NCBI RefSeq assembly: GCF_001584145.1
Contig: NZ_CP013232.1
Location: 4,774,001-4,838,000 of the forward strand
Reading direction: 5' to 3'
Source: Collimonas fungivorans
GTDB lineage: Bacteria; Pseudomonadota; Gammaproteobacteria; Burkholderiales; Burkholderiaceae_D
Length of the DNA: 64,000 nt
In this document: one piece after another, positions 34,658 to 43,469 of the stretch
How positions within the stretch are numbered: position 1 is the first letter of the stretch
How the letters are laid out: the number at the start of each line of letters is the position of its first letter
Position numbers and translations under genes: made by a program
The notes under the pieces: model-generated
What the model was told of the DNA's origin: nothing
What the model saw: the letters and a program-made list of their open reading frames with translations, nothing else
Database searches by the model: none

Positions 34658-35665
34658 ATGCTGACCTCTATCCGCAAGCGATTCCGGGACTGGCTCGACC
34701 GCTCCTTGTTCCAGCTGCAGGACGGCAAGGCCGAAGCCGGAGAAGTGCTGCTGACCCAGCGCCGCGTATTCATCGTGCCGAGCCGTCCCGGTCTGGCGTT
34801 TGCCGTCATGCTGGTGCTGCTGTTTTTATGCTCGGTCAATTACAACCTGAGCCTCGGTTTTGGCCTGACTTTCCTGCTGGCGGCCTGCGCCGTCATCGAC
34901 ATGCACCTGACTTTCCGCAACCTGGCCTATCTGTACCTGACGCCAGGCAAGGCGGCTGCGGTATTTGCCGGCGAGGACGCGCTGTTCGAGCTGCACCTGA
35001 CCAACCGCCGCAAGCACACCCGTTACGCGATCCTGCTCGGTTTCATCGGGCGCGGCCTGCCCGCCATAGAGCGCGCGATGGATGTCCCCGCCCACAGCAC
35101 CAGCCACCTGACGCTGGCGCTGACCACCACCCGCCGCGGCTGGCAGGCCGCTCCCAGGATACGCTTGCGCACCCGCTTTCCGCTGGGCTTGCTGCGCGCA
35201 TGGAGCTACTGGCAGCCGGATAGCCGGGCGCTGGTCTACCCGCAGCCGGAAGCCTCGGCATCGACGCCGCCGCTGCCGTTGGCGCCGATCGAGAGAAGCG
35301 ACGGCAACGGCGCCGCCGGCCACCAGGATTTTGCCGGCGTGCGCACCTACCAGAGTGGCGATTCGCTCAAGCACCTGGCCTGGCGCCAGATCGCCCGGCT
35401 CGACACCGATCTCGACGCCAGGCTGATCACCAAGCAGTTCGAAGGCGGCGCGGTCAGCGACCTGGCGATCGATTTTGCAGCCCTGCCCTATGACATGGCG
35501 CTGGAGGACAAACTGTCGCGCATGACGCGCTGGATACTGGAAGCGGAAGCGCGCCAGCTGCCTTATGCCTTCCGCCTCGGCGACAGCGTCTATGCGGCAG
35601 CGCTGGGGCCGGCCCACCAGCGCGCCTGCCTGCGGGCGCTGGCGCTTTACCAGGTTGCGCCATGA
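34658..35665 (+). CDS. DUF58 membrane protein
   Basis: 335 residues. Two adjacent hydrophobic segments at about residues 47-85 (LAFAVMLVLLFLCSV, LGFGLTFLLAACAVI) anchor it. A DUF58 region follows with DFAGVRTYQSGDSLKHLAWRQ, the family hallmark (xG-D-x-x-x-x-I-xW-like). Function is not established; it is regularly linked to MoxR and transglutaminases. Its TGA overlaps the next ATG (ATGA), so translation of the transglutaminase is coupled. Confidence 0.92.
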   Translation: MLTSIRKRFRDWLDRSLFQLQDGKAEAGEVLLTQRRVFIVPSRPGLAFAVMLVLLFLCSVNYNLSLGFGLTFLLAACAVIDMHLTFRNLAYLYLTPGKAAAVFAGEDALFELHLTNRRKHTRYAILLGFIGRGLPAIERAMDVPAHSTSHLTLALTTTRRGWQAAPRIRLRTRFPLGLLRAWSYWQPDSRALVYPQPEASASTPPLPLAPIERSDGNGAAGHQDFAGVRTYQSGDSLKHLAWRQIARLDTDLDARLITKQFEGGAVSDLAIDFAALPYDMALEDKLSRMTRWILEAEARQLPYAFRLGDSVYAAALGPAHQRACLRALALYQVAP

Positions 35666-37784
35666 ACACCAGATCGATGCAGCAACTCAAAGCCGAGCTT
35701 GAGGGCAAATCCTTGTTCCGCATTTCGAACACAGGCATACGCACATACGTGCAATCCCTGCCGCGCGACAAGAGCGACACCTTGTTGCTGCTTGCTGCCT
35801 GCGCCACCGTGCTGCTGCCGCATTTCCTGCACCTGTCCTGGTGGAACTCGCTGATCTGCGGCGGGCTGCTGCTGTGGCGCGCCTGGATCACCTTGCGCGG
35901 CCAGCGCCTGCCGCCGCTATGGCTGCTGCTGCCGCTGGCCGCATTGACCATGGCGGGAATCTATATGGATTACCGCACCTTGTTCGGACGCGATGCCGGG
36001 GTCGCCATGCTGGCGCTGCTGCTGACTTTCAAGCTGCTGGAAATGCGCGCGCGGCGCGATTTGTTCGTGGTGCTGCTGCTGAGCTTCTTTTTGCTGCTCA
36101 CCACTTTCTTCTATTCCCAAAGCATGCTGTCGCTGTTGTGGATGATGGCGACCCTGGTGCTGCTGCTGACGGCGCAGCAGTCTTTCCAATATACCGGCAT
36201 GGTGCCGCCGCTCAAACAGCGGCTGCGCCTGGGCGCCACGGTGCTGGCCATGGCGCTGCCGCTGACGCTGATCCTGTTCCTGCTGTTTCCGCGCATCCAG
36301 GGCCGCTGTGGGGCTTGCCCGGCGATGCCCACGGCGGGCGTTCGGGCTTATCGGACAACATGTCGCCCGGGAATATCGGGCAGCTGGCGTTATCCGACGA
36401 CATTGCATTCCGCGTCAAATTCTCCGACGCGCCACCCGCTCCGGCCAAGCGATACTGGCGCGCCGTGGTGCTGAACGATTTCGACGGCCGTACCTGGACT
36501 CAGGGACAGGCCGGTCGCGGTGCAATCGACACGGGGTCTCGTATCCAGCCGGTGGCCGGGCCGGACCCGGCGACTGCCGTACGCCAGCAAATCACGATGG
36601 AAGCCAATGGCCAACGCTGGCTGTTTGCGCTGGAGACGCCGCAACTGGCGCCTACGCTGGAAGGGATTCCGGTGCGGCTGACGGCGGACCACCAGCTCCG
36701 CGCTGTACGGCCGATTACTGAACGCGTCCGCTACGACGTCGTATCGAACCTGAAACCCGCGCCGCCAGAGCAGATCACCAGCAGCGGCATGCAGCAGGCG
36801 CTGGCATTGCCGGCCAACTTCAATCCGCGCACGCTGGAATTTGCCGCCAGTTTGCGGGAAAAATGGCCGGACAACGCGGCTTTGGTAAATGCAGTGCTGA
36901 GCTTCTTCCGCCATGAAAAATTCAGCTACACGCTGGAACCGCCGCTGCTGGGCAGGGATAGCGTCGACGATTTCCTGTTTTCCAGCCGCGCCGGTTTTTG
37001 CGAACACTATGCCAGTTCGTTCGTGGTGCTGATGCGTGCGGCAGGCATTCCGGCGCGCGTGGTGACCGGTTACCAGGGCGGGGAAATCAATCCGGTCGAC
37101 GACATGATGACGGTGCGCCAGTCCGATGCCCATGCCTGGGCTGAGGTCTGGCTGCCGCCGCGCGGCTGGGTCCGGGTCGATCCTACGGCGGCGGTAGCGC
37201 CGGACAGGATCGAAACCCAGCTCAGCAATCTGCTGCCGCGCTCCTTCTTCGGCAGCCTGCTGGGAGGACCGGCCGGTAAAGCCAACTGGTGGTCGGGCTT
37301 GAACGATTCGATGGCGCTGCTGCGCGCCAATTGGGAAGCGCTCAGCAACGGCTGGAACCAATGGGTCTTGAATTACACGCCGGCGCGGCAAATCGGCCTG
37401 ATGCGCTGGCTCGGGCTGGATGAACTGGACTGGCGCAGCCTCGGCATCGTGCTGCTGGCGATAGGCGCGGTGGCAGCCGGCAGCGTCACCCTGCCCTTGC
37501 TGCTGGCGCGAAACAAGAGCAAGCCGCTCGATACGGTATACTCTTCGCTGTGCGCGCAGATGGCGCGGCGCGGCATGGCGCGCAACAAGCATGAAGGGCC
37601 GGCCACTTACGGCCGCCGCTTATGCGACGACGGCTCACCGCTGCCGCCTTCCGTCAAAATGGCGGTCGAGCGCTTCATGGCTTTGTACCAGGCCCTGCAA
37701 TATGGCGCCGACTATGGCCCGCACAACAAACCGCCGGCGCCCTTGATGGCGCAATTAAAATTACTGCTTGCCCAATGTCGATGA
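35662..37784 (+). pseudogene. tgpA: TgpA-type membrane transglutaminase with a one-base frameshift
   Basis: The first frame (35662 to about 36302) encodes about 214 residues of multi-pass membrane domain ending LFLLFPRIQG. Continuity resumes one base out of frame with LWGLPGDAHGG... through 37784. The second part has the transglutaminase core: GFCEHYA (Cys), SDAHAWAE (His) and VDPTA (Asp), then a further helix. Inserting one base at 36301-36304 (GGGCCG to GGGCCCG) restores a protein of about 707 residues, the usual TgpA length. No slippery site is present, so this is either a true recent inactivation or a sequencing error. Homologues (Pseudomonas TgpA) are linked to cell-wall functions. Confidence 0.85.
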
Positions 37785-38899
37785 AATCAACTCCAGGTCT
37801 CCTTACCACCGCCCAGCTTTGCGCTCTTGCCCTGGCGATCGCCGCCAGCCCCAATCTGCTGGCCCAGCAAAACAGTCCCGGCAAAACCGCTGCGGCAAAA
37901 ATCCGCAAGGCCAGCAGCACTGCCGACGACGGCGAGCTCGCCAACTTCGCCGACTGGAAAGAGGTCTCGGCCTTCATCGACCAGATGGCTGAAAAAAATG
38001 GCTTCGACCGCGACCAACTGGCCGCCACGCTGAACCAGGTGCGTTATATCGACAGCGCGATCCAGCTGATGAAACCTGCCCCGGCCGGCAAACCCAAGAA
38101 CTGGGCAGCCTACCGCGCCCGTTTTGTGGAACCGGTGCGGATACAGGCCGGCGTCGATTTCTGGAACACGTATGCCGATGCCTTGAATCGGGCTGAAGCG
38201 CAATACGGCGTGCCGGCGGAAATCATCGTCGGCATCATCGGCGTCGAAACCGTGTATGGGCGGAATGTCGGCAACTTCCGCGTGATGGACGCCATCACCA
38301 CGCTGGCATTCGATTATCCGAATACGCCGACGCGCGAAGCGCGCATGGCGTTCTTCCGCGGCGAGCTGGAAAATACTTTGTTGTTTGCCAGAGAGTCCGG
38401 CATAGATCCGTTTACCCTGCTGGGATCCTATGCCGGCGCCATCGGCTGGGCGCAATTCATGCCGAGCAGCATACGTCAGTACGGTGTGGATTTTGACGGC
38501 AACGGCAAGATCGACCTGCGCAATTCACCGGTCGATGCGATCGGCAGCGTGGCCCATTACCTGGCCGAACACGGCTGGAAAACCGGCATGCCGATCGTGT
38601 TCCCGGCCACCTTGTCGACCGACACCAGCGCCGAAAACCGCTGGCAGGCATTTATCGGACAAGGCCTGGAAGCAAAATATCCGCTGGATGAATTGATTGC
38701 GGCCGGCGTGGTGCCTGGCGTGGTGCCGCCGAACGACATACGGTACGGCCTGATTGACTTGCAGAACGGCCAGAATCCGGCCGAATACTGGCTCGGCACC
38801 GATAATTTCTTCGCCATCACGCAATACAACCGCAGCTTCTTCTATGCGATGTCGGTGGTCGACCTGGGACGTGCGGTACGGGTGGCGCGCGCGCAATAA
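37781..38899 (+). CDS. mltB: Lytic murein transglycosylase B
   Basis: 372 residues from the ATG overlapping the transglutaminase stop (ATGA); another ATG six bases earlier is possible. A signal peptide (LCALALAIAASPNLLAQQ) lacks a lipobox, so the enzyme may be soluble or periplasmic rather than a lipoprotein. The MltB core is clear: GIIGVETVYGRNVG with the catalytic Glu, the YAGAIGWAQFMPSS stretch, and DFDGNGKIDLRNSP, an EF-hand-like loop. It cleaves peptidoglycan to 1,6-anhydromuropeptides. Coupling to the moxR-DUF58-tgpA set suggests a joint envelope role. Confidence 0.93.
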   Translation: MKSTPGLLTTAQLCALALAIAASPNLLAQQNSPGKTAAAKIRKASSTADDGELANFADWKEVSAFIDQMAEKNGFDRDQLAATLNQVRYIDSAIQLMKPAPAGKPKNWAAYRARFVEPVRIQAGVDFWNTYADALNRAEAQYGVPAEIIVGIIGVETVYGRNVGNFRVMDAITTLAFDYPNTPTREARMAFFRGELENTLLFARESGIDPFTLLGSYAGAIGWAQFMPSSIRQYGVDFDGNGKIDLRNSPVDAIGSVAHYLAEHGWKTGMPIVFPATLSTDTSAENRWQAFIGQGLEAKYPLDELIAAGVVPGVVPPNDIRYGLIDLQNGQNPAEYWLGTDNFFAITQYNRSFFYAMSVVDLGRAVRVARAQ

Positions 38900-38900
38900 T

Positions 38901-38936
38901 CGACGCAACAGCCGACACAACAGCCGACGCAACAAC
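38901..38936. repeat. Three tandem copies of a 12-base repeat
   Basis: cgacgcaacagc, cgacacaacagc and cgacgcaacaac follow one another in the 40-base gap between the convergent mltB and yaeQ genes, starting two bases after the mltB stop. Their purpose is not evident. Confidence 0.6.
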
Positions 38937-38939
38937 CGA

Positions 38940-39476
38940 TCAGGAATTACTGACGCTGAACTCGACTTCGACAGTCTGGCCATTTGCGCTCAGCCAGATC
39001 TGCGCATCCTGGATAGTGCATTGCAATTGCATGTTGCGCTGGGCGAAGCTGGTCAGGGCTTCGCTGCTGGCGGCGGCAATATTGATGACGGTCAGGTTGC
39101 GCGCACGCGCCACTTTGCTGCTGATCTGGTTCCACCAGATGTGGCTGGTGCTGCTGTAGCTGTACACCACCACTTGCGCGGCGCGGCCACAGGCTTTGAG
39201 AATGCGTTTTTCGTCAGGCTGGCCGACTTCGATCCAGAGATCGATGGCGCCGGTCAGGTCCTTGGCCCACAGATCGGGTTCCTCGGCATCCGACAAGCCT
39301 TTGCCAAATACCAGCGCAGCCGATGCATGGCGGGCGAACGCCAGCAGGCGCACCATCATGCGCTCGTCGGTTTCCGAGGGGTGGCGGGCCAGCGTCAGCG
39401 CGTGCTCCTGGTAATAATGACGATCCATATCCGCAATTTGCAGATCGGCTTTGAAAATAGTTGCTTTAAGGGCCAT
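38940..39476 (-). CDS. yaeQ: YaeQ family protein
   Basis: 178 residues beginning MALKATIFKADLQIADMDRHYY, the characteristic YaeQ opening. It includes SETDERMMVRLLAFA and IDLWIEVGQPDEKR, conserved in the family, whose fold is PD-(D/E)XK nuclease-like; the biological function is unclear. The chosen ATG fits the family length; an upstream in-frame extension lacks similarity. Convergent with mltB. Confidence 0.92.
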   Translation of the reverse strand: MALKATIFKADLQIADMDRHYYQEHALTLARHPSETDERMMVRLLAFARHASAALVFGKGLSDAEEPDLWAKDLTGAIDLWIEVGQPDEKRILKACGRAAQVVVYSYSSTSHIWWNQISSKVARARNLTVINIAAASSEALTSFAQRNMQLQCTIQDAQIWLSANGQTVEVEFSVSNS

Positions 39477-39663
39477 AACGCCTATTGTTATATATAGTTG
39501 AATCAAACCCGGTGTGTCGCAATCACGGGATCGGAAGAATAACCCGATTTGCGCTGCCCCGAGTACATATATGCGCACCGGGAGTTGCGGCAGCCATGCT
39601 TGATGCAAGCGGATTCGCCCCTATATGCCTTTTAATTGTTTGCAGATAAATGCCATCCATCTC

Positions 39664-40266
39664 ATGAAAACTGTTTCATCAACTGCTCCTTCGACCCATA
39701 CAACGCCATTCTCCGGCGAAGTAATCGCTCACACAAAATTATGGCTGGAGCGCGCCGTGATCGGACTTAACCTCTGTCCGTTTGCCAAGGCGGTGTTTAT
39801 CAAGGACCAGATCCGTTATGTCGTCAGCACGGCGCAGTCACCCGAAGAATTGCTGGCAGACCTGATGGCCGAGCTGGAATTCCTGCAGCGTGCGGATCCG
39901 GAGGCGGTCGACACCACTTTGCTGATACATCCCGATGCATTGCGTGACTTCCTGGACTACAACGATTTCCTTGATGTCGCCGATGCTGCGGTCGACGATC
40001 TCGGGCTGGAGGGCGAGATCCAGGTTGCCAGTTTTCATCCGGAATATCAGTTCGCCGGCAGCGACATAGACGACATCAGCAACTATACCAATCGTGCACC
40101 ATACCCGACTTTGCACCTGTTACGCGAAATCAGCGTCGAGCGCGCGGTGGATGCATTCCCGGATGCTGCCGACATATTCGATAAAAACATGCGGACCCTG
40201 GAACAACTGGGATTAGATGGCTGGCGGAAACTACTTAGGGAGGGAGGGGAGCAAAAACAGTCTTAA
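39664..40266 (+). CDS. DUF1415 family protein
   Basis: 200 residues. The conserved blocks W-LERAVIGLNLCPFAKAV and SFHPEYQFAG..DISNYTNRAPYPTLHLLRE identify DUF1415, a family of unknown function found in proteobacteria. No signal peptide; cytoplasmic. Start taken at ATG 39664; an alternative in-frame start 39 bases upstream is possible because no clear ribosome site decides. Divergent from yaeQ across a 187-base gap. Confidence 0.9.
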   Translation: MKTVSSTAPSTHTTPFSGEVIAHTKLWLERAVIGLNLCPFAKAVFIKDQIRYVVSTAQSPEELLADLMAELEFLQRADPEAVDTTLLIHPDALRDFLDYNDFLDVADAAVDDLGLEGEIQVASFHPEYQFAGSDIDDISNYTNRAPYPTLHLLREISVERAVDAFPDAADIFDKNMRTLEQLGLDGWRKLLREGGEQKQS

Positions 40267-40652
40267 TTATTATTTAGGCAATAATAACATGTTGTAAAAA
40301 TGGTGTTCCTTGCAATTTTTACGGAAAGTTACTAAATAGTAATAGACATCGTAATAAGAAAATTTTAAATTGAGCTTGTGCAACTTATTTGTATATTTGG
40401 TCACTAAACAAAGGTAGGTTGTTTGTTACCAATGTAATGTACAACATGCTGTGCAATGTTCTTAGCGGTATCAGCTGTTCCATGAAGAAAAGATCGGGAG
40501 TTTCTTTATGATAAATATGTGCTCAAAATCAGTATAAAATACGGCGAGTTGTAGTTTCGCCAATAAAACTGGGAGGTGCACTTGGTAATAGTTCGCTACA
40601 TATTGCACAAACACTTCCCATATATCAACTAGGATAACGGAATCAATTGATT
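40267..40652. other. AT-rich leader region of the small HTH gene
   Basis: A 386-base gap much richer in A/T than its neighbours. It holds an inverted repeat GTAAAAAT (40294-40301) / ATTTTTAC (40315-40322) that could end the DUF1415 transcript. I see no frame worth calling and no confident promoter. The length and composition suggest that the following regulator has complex control. Confidence 0.5.
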
Positions 40653-40988
40653 ATGACTAACACTACGCCAGATGCACCAACCAGCAACAAGCTCGATGAA
40701 CAGGTGACTTATGATCCAAACCACCTGCTCGATTCTTTAATCGACAAGTTGCACTTGAAGAATGATGCCGCACTGTCGCGTTCACTCGAAGTGGCGCCGC
40801 CGGTCATCAGCAAGATCCGCCATCGCCGCTTGCCGGTCGGCGCATCGCTGCTGATCCGCATGCACGAAGTCAGCGACCTGACGATCCGTGAACTGCGCGC
40901 CTTGATGGGCGATCGCCGCGAGAAATTCCGCATCAGCGACAAGCAGTTCAAGCCAAAGAGCAAGATCGAGGCTGAAAAGCTGAAGTAA
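40653..40988 (+). CDS. Small Cro/C1-like helix-turn-helix protein
   Basis: 111 residues. The middle part (LKNDAALSRSLEVAPPVISKIRHRRLPVGASLLIRMHEVSDLTIRELRALM) reads as a lambda-repressor-like HTH: a helix of an AALSRSLEV type, a turn, and a recognition helix PPVISKIRHR. The C-terminus is basic (KQFKPKSKIEAEKLK). Probably a DNA-binding regulator in the cytoplasm; its targets are unknown. ATG 40653 is preferred; an in-frame TTG six bases upstream is possible. It sits alone, ended by a 14-bp stem shared with the convergent cysM. Confidence 0.75.
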   Translation: MTNTTPDAPTSNKLDEQVTYDPNHLLDSLIDKLHLKNDAALSRSLEVAPPVISKIRHRRLPVGASLLIRMHEVSDLTIRELRALMGDRREKFRISDKQFKPKSKIEAEKLK

Positions 40989-41005
40989 TCAGCATGTTGA
41001 CCTCG

Positions 41006-41038
41006 TCCCTGCCTGAAGCACGTCGCTTCAGGCAGGGA
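41006..41038. terminator. Stem-loop between convergent HTH gene and cysM
   Basis: tccctgcctgaagc (41006-41019) pairs perfectly with gcttcaggcaggga (41025-41038) around a 5-base loop. Neither side has a strong T run. Placement between two gene ends suggests a bidirectional terminator or RNA-stability hairpin. Part of the stem sequence recurs over the cysM stop codon. Confidence 0.65.
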
Positions 41039-41041
41039 GCA

Positions 41042-41944
41042 TCAGGCAGGGAACACGCCAGTAGACAGATAGCGGTCGCCGCGATCGCAGACGACGAATA
41101 CGATCGTCGCATTTTCTACTTGCTGTGAAATTCGCAACGCCACCTCGCAAGCCCCAGCCGCGGATATCCCGCAGAAAATCCCCTCTTCACTCGCCAGCCT
41201 GCGCGCCATGTGCTCGGACGCTGCCTGACTGACCGACTCCGTCTGGTCTACCCTGGAATGATCGAATATCTTGGGCAGATAGGCTTCCGGCCACTTCCTG
41301 ATGCCAGGAATCTGCGAACCCTCTTCAGGCTGGGCGCCGATGATGCGGATCGCCGGATTCTGTTCTTTCAGGTAGGTGGAAACCCCCATGATAGTGCCGG
41401 TGGTGCCCATCGCGCTGACGAAATGGGTGATGCGTCCTTCGGTGTCGCGCCAGATTTCCGGGCCGGTGGTTTCGTAGTGCGCGAGCGGATTGTCCGGATT
41501 GGCGAACTGGTCGAGGATCAGCCCCTCGCCGTCTTTCTGCATTTTTTCCGCCAGGTCGCGCGCATATTCCATGCCGCCGGTCTTTGGCGTCAGGATGATC
41601 TTGGCGCCGTATGCCGCCATGCTCTGGCGCCGTTCCTCGCTCAGGTTTTCCGGCATCAGCAGCACCATCTTGTAGCCGCGCATGGCTGCCACCATCGCCA
41701 GCGCAATGCCGGTGTTGCCGCTGGTTGCCTCGATCAGGGTATCGCCCGGCTTGATCTGGCCGCGCGCTTCGGCGTGCTTGATCATCGACAATGCCGGCCG
41801 GTCTTTCACCGAACCGGCAGGATTGTTGCCTTCCATCTTCCCCAGGATGATGTTATTACGTTGCTCGGCGTCGCTGCCGGGGATACGCTTGAGTTGTACC
41901 AGGGGGGTATTGCCGATGGTGTCTTCGATAGTCAGATAAGGCAT
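41042..41944 (-). CDS. cysM: Cysteine synthase B (O-acetylserine sulfhydrylase)
   Basis: 300 residues of the PLP beta-family. IEDTIGNTPLVQL opens the fold, NNPAGSVKDRPA carries the PLP lysine, EATSGNTGIALA binds the substrate, and GTTGTIMG the phosphate. CysM-type features (SVKDRPALSMI, GGMEYARDLA) favour CysM over CysK. It makes cysteine from O-acetylserine with sulfide or thiosulfate. The start at MPYLTIEDT gives the family length; earlier in-frame starts would add a leader overlapping a palindrome. Confidence 0.94.
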   Translation of the reverse strand: MPYLTIEDTIGNTPLVQLKRIPGSDAEQRNNIILGKMEGNNPAGSVKDRPALSMIKHAEARGQIKPGDTLIEATSGNTGIALAMVAAMRGYKMVLLMPENLSEERRQSMAAYGAKIILTPKTGGMEYARDLAEKMQKDGEGLILDQFANPDNPLAHYETTGPEIWRDTEGRITHFVSAMGTTGTIMGVSTYLKEQNPAIRIIGAQPEEGSQIPGIRKWPEAYLPKIFDHSRVDQTESVSQAASEHMARRLASEEGIFCGISAAGACEVALRISQQVENATIVFVVCDRGDRYLSTGVFPA

Positions 41945-42023
41945 AGTGTGATCAGGCGTCTTGTGCAAAGAGTCCATTTTAATATGAGACTTTGTTATGC
42001 GTATGAAAGCCTGACAAACCAGC

Positions 42024-42054
42024 GCAGGGTGGGCGCCAGAGGCGCCCACCCTGC
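42024..42054. repeat. Perfect palindrome GCAGGGTGGGCGCC - aga - GGCGCCCACCCTGC
   Basis: Arms of 14 bp with a 3-base loop between the comEA-like gene and cysM. The GGGTGGGC core relates it to the REP-like elements at 830, 6261 and 33435, with a different terminus (GCAGG rather than GTAGG). It may also end the comEA-like transcript. Confidence 0.7.
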
Positions 42055-42078
42055 AACCCTTACTGCCCTTACTTGCCC

Positions 42079-42402
42079 TTACTTGCCCTTGGAGGCCGGT
42101 TTAGCGGCGGTTTTAGGGGCCGCTGCAGCCTCTCCTGCCTTCGGCTTGCCGTTCACCAGCAAACCGGCTTGCGACAGCTTGAGCGACTTTTTCTCGCCAA
42201 TACCCGATACGCGGCTCTCGAAATCCGCCCAGTCCTTGAAGTTGCCGCCTTTGCTGCGCTCATCGAGTATGCGTTGCGCGGTGGAGGAACCGATACCCTT
42301 GATGCCATCCAGGGCAGCCAGGTCGCCCTTGTTGACGTCAACCTGGGCAAAACTGGCGGTGGCCGCCAGCATGCACAATACCAGCAGTATTTTTTTCAGC
42401 AT
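42079..42402 (-). CDS. ComEA-like helix-hairpin-helix protein
   Basis: 107 residues. A signal peptide (MLKKILLVLCMLAATASFAQ) precedes one helix-hairpin-helix domain, VDVNKGDLAALDGIKGIGSSTAQRILDER, the ComEA DNA-binding motif. The C-terminal tail is Ala/Lys/Pro-rich. ComEA proteins bind incoming DNA in the periplasm during natural transformation; single-HhH relatives are widespread and not all take part in it. A TATAAT-like -10 box lies about 70 bases upstream (42474-42469), with no convincing -35. The stop lies in a short GGGCAAGTAA direct repeat. Confidence 0.85.
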   Translation of the reverse strand: MLKKILLVLCMLAATASFAQVDVNKGDLAALDGIKGIGSSTAQRILDERSKGGNFKDWADFESRVSGIGEKKSLKLSQAGLLVNGKPKAGEAAAAPKTAAKPASKGK

Positions 42403-42523
42403 TTCGTCTTTCTCCCATGAGTGTGTGGATGACTGAAAAGATCAATCAGACGCGAAAACGTCCAATTAATTATAATCAGCGGCTCATGAAAAATTGACGT
42501 TTACACCACAAACAAGACTTCGC

Positions 42524-43465
42524 TTAACCGAGTAACTCTTCACGGCTGACAGTGGCCGTGCCGAGCTTGCCGACCACGATGCCGCCAGCCCGGTTCGCCA
42601 GGGCGACAGCGTCGGCAATCGGCAATCCTGCGCCCAGCATCACCGCCAGCGTAGCGATCACGGTGTCGCCGGCGCCGGAGACATCGAACACCTCGCGCGC
42701 CATGGCCGGGAAATGACGGATTTCCTGGGCCGTGTACAAGCTCATGCCTTCTTCCGAGCGGGTCAGCAGCAAGGCTTCGAGCTGCAGCGATTCGCGCAGC
42801 TTTTGCGCCTTGAGCGTCAACTCTTCCTCGGTCTTCCAGCTGCCGACGATGTGCTTCATTTCCGATTTGTTAGGCGTCAGCACGGTGGCCCCGGCATAGC
42901 GCGAAAAATCGTCGCCCTTGGGATCGACCAGGATGCATTGCCCGGCCTGCCTGGCGGCAGCGATCATTTCCGCGACGTTGACCAGGCTGCCCTTGGCGTA
43001 ATCGGACAGCACCACCACCTGGTATTGCGGCAGCAAGGTATTGAAGCGGGTCAGCTTGTCGCGCAGCACGGCGTCGGTCGGCGCTTCTTCAAAATCGATG
43101 CGCAGCAGTTGCTGCTGGCGGCCGATCACGCGCAGCTTGATGATGGTCGAGATGGTTGGATCCCGGGTCAGGAAACTGCTGACGCCCATTTCCTGCAGCA
43201 TGCCGTCGACGGTGTCGCCGGCCTCGTCCTGCCCTACCACGCCCAGCAAGCCGGAACTGCCGCCCAGCGTGGCGATATTGCGCGCCACGTTGGCGGCGCC
43301 ACCGAGGCGCTCTTCGCGCTTTTCAACACGCACGATAGGCACCGGCGCCTCGGGTGAAATGCGGCTGACTTCGCCGAACCAGTAACGGTCCAGCATGACA
43401 TCGCCGACCACCAGGATCTGCACGTTTTTAAAGGAAGCAGGCAATTTGTAGGCTGATGTACTCAT
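42524..43465 (-). CDS. rfaE1: D-glycero-beta-D-manno-heptose-7-phosphate kinase (RfaE domain I)
   Basis: 313 residues of the PfkB/ribokinase family. It has VVGDVMLDRYWFGEVSRISPEAPVP, the HldE/RfaE N-domain signature, GGAANVARNIATLG, and the C-terminal FDVSGAGDTVIA with the catalytic Asp. The cytidylyltransferase domain of bifunctional HldE is absent, so the second step must be coded elsewhere. It phosphorylates heptose-7-phosphate for the LPS inner core. It starts four bases after the ugd stop, in the same operon. Confidence 0.93.
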   Translation of the reverse strand: MSTSAYKLPASFKNVQILVVGDVMLDRYWFGEVSRISPEAPVPIVRVEKREERLGGAANVARNIATLGGSSGLLGVVGQDEAGDTVDGMLQEMGVSSFLTRDPTISTIIKLRVIGRQQQLLRIDFEEAPTDAVLRDKLTRFNTLLPQYQVVVLSDYAKGSLVNVAEMIAAARQAGQCILVDPKGDDFSRYAGATVLTPNKSEMKHIVGSWKTEEELTLKAQKLRESLQLEALLLTRSEEGMSLYTAQEIRHFPAMAREVFDVSGAGDTVIATLAVMLGAGLPIADAVALANRAGGIVVGKLGTATVSREELLG

Positions 43466-43469
43466 GTTC

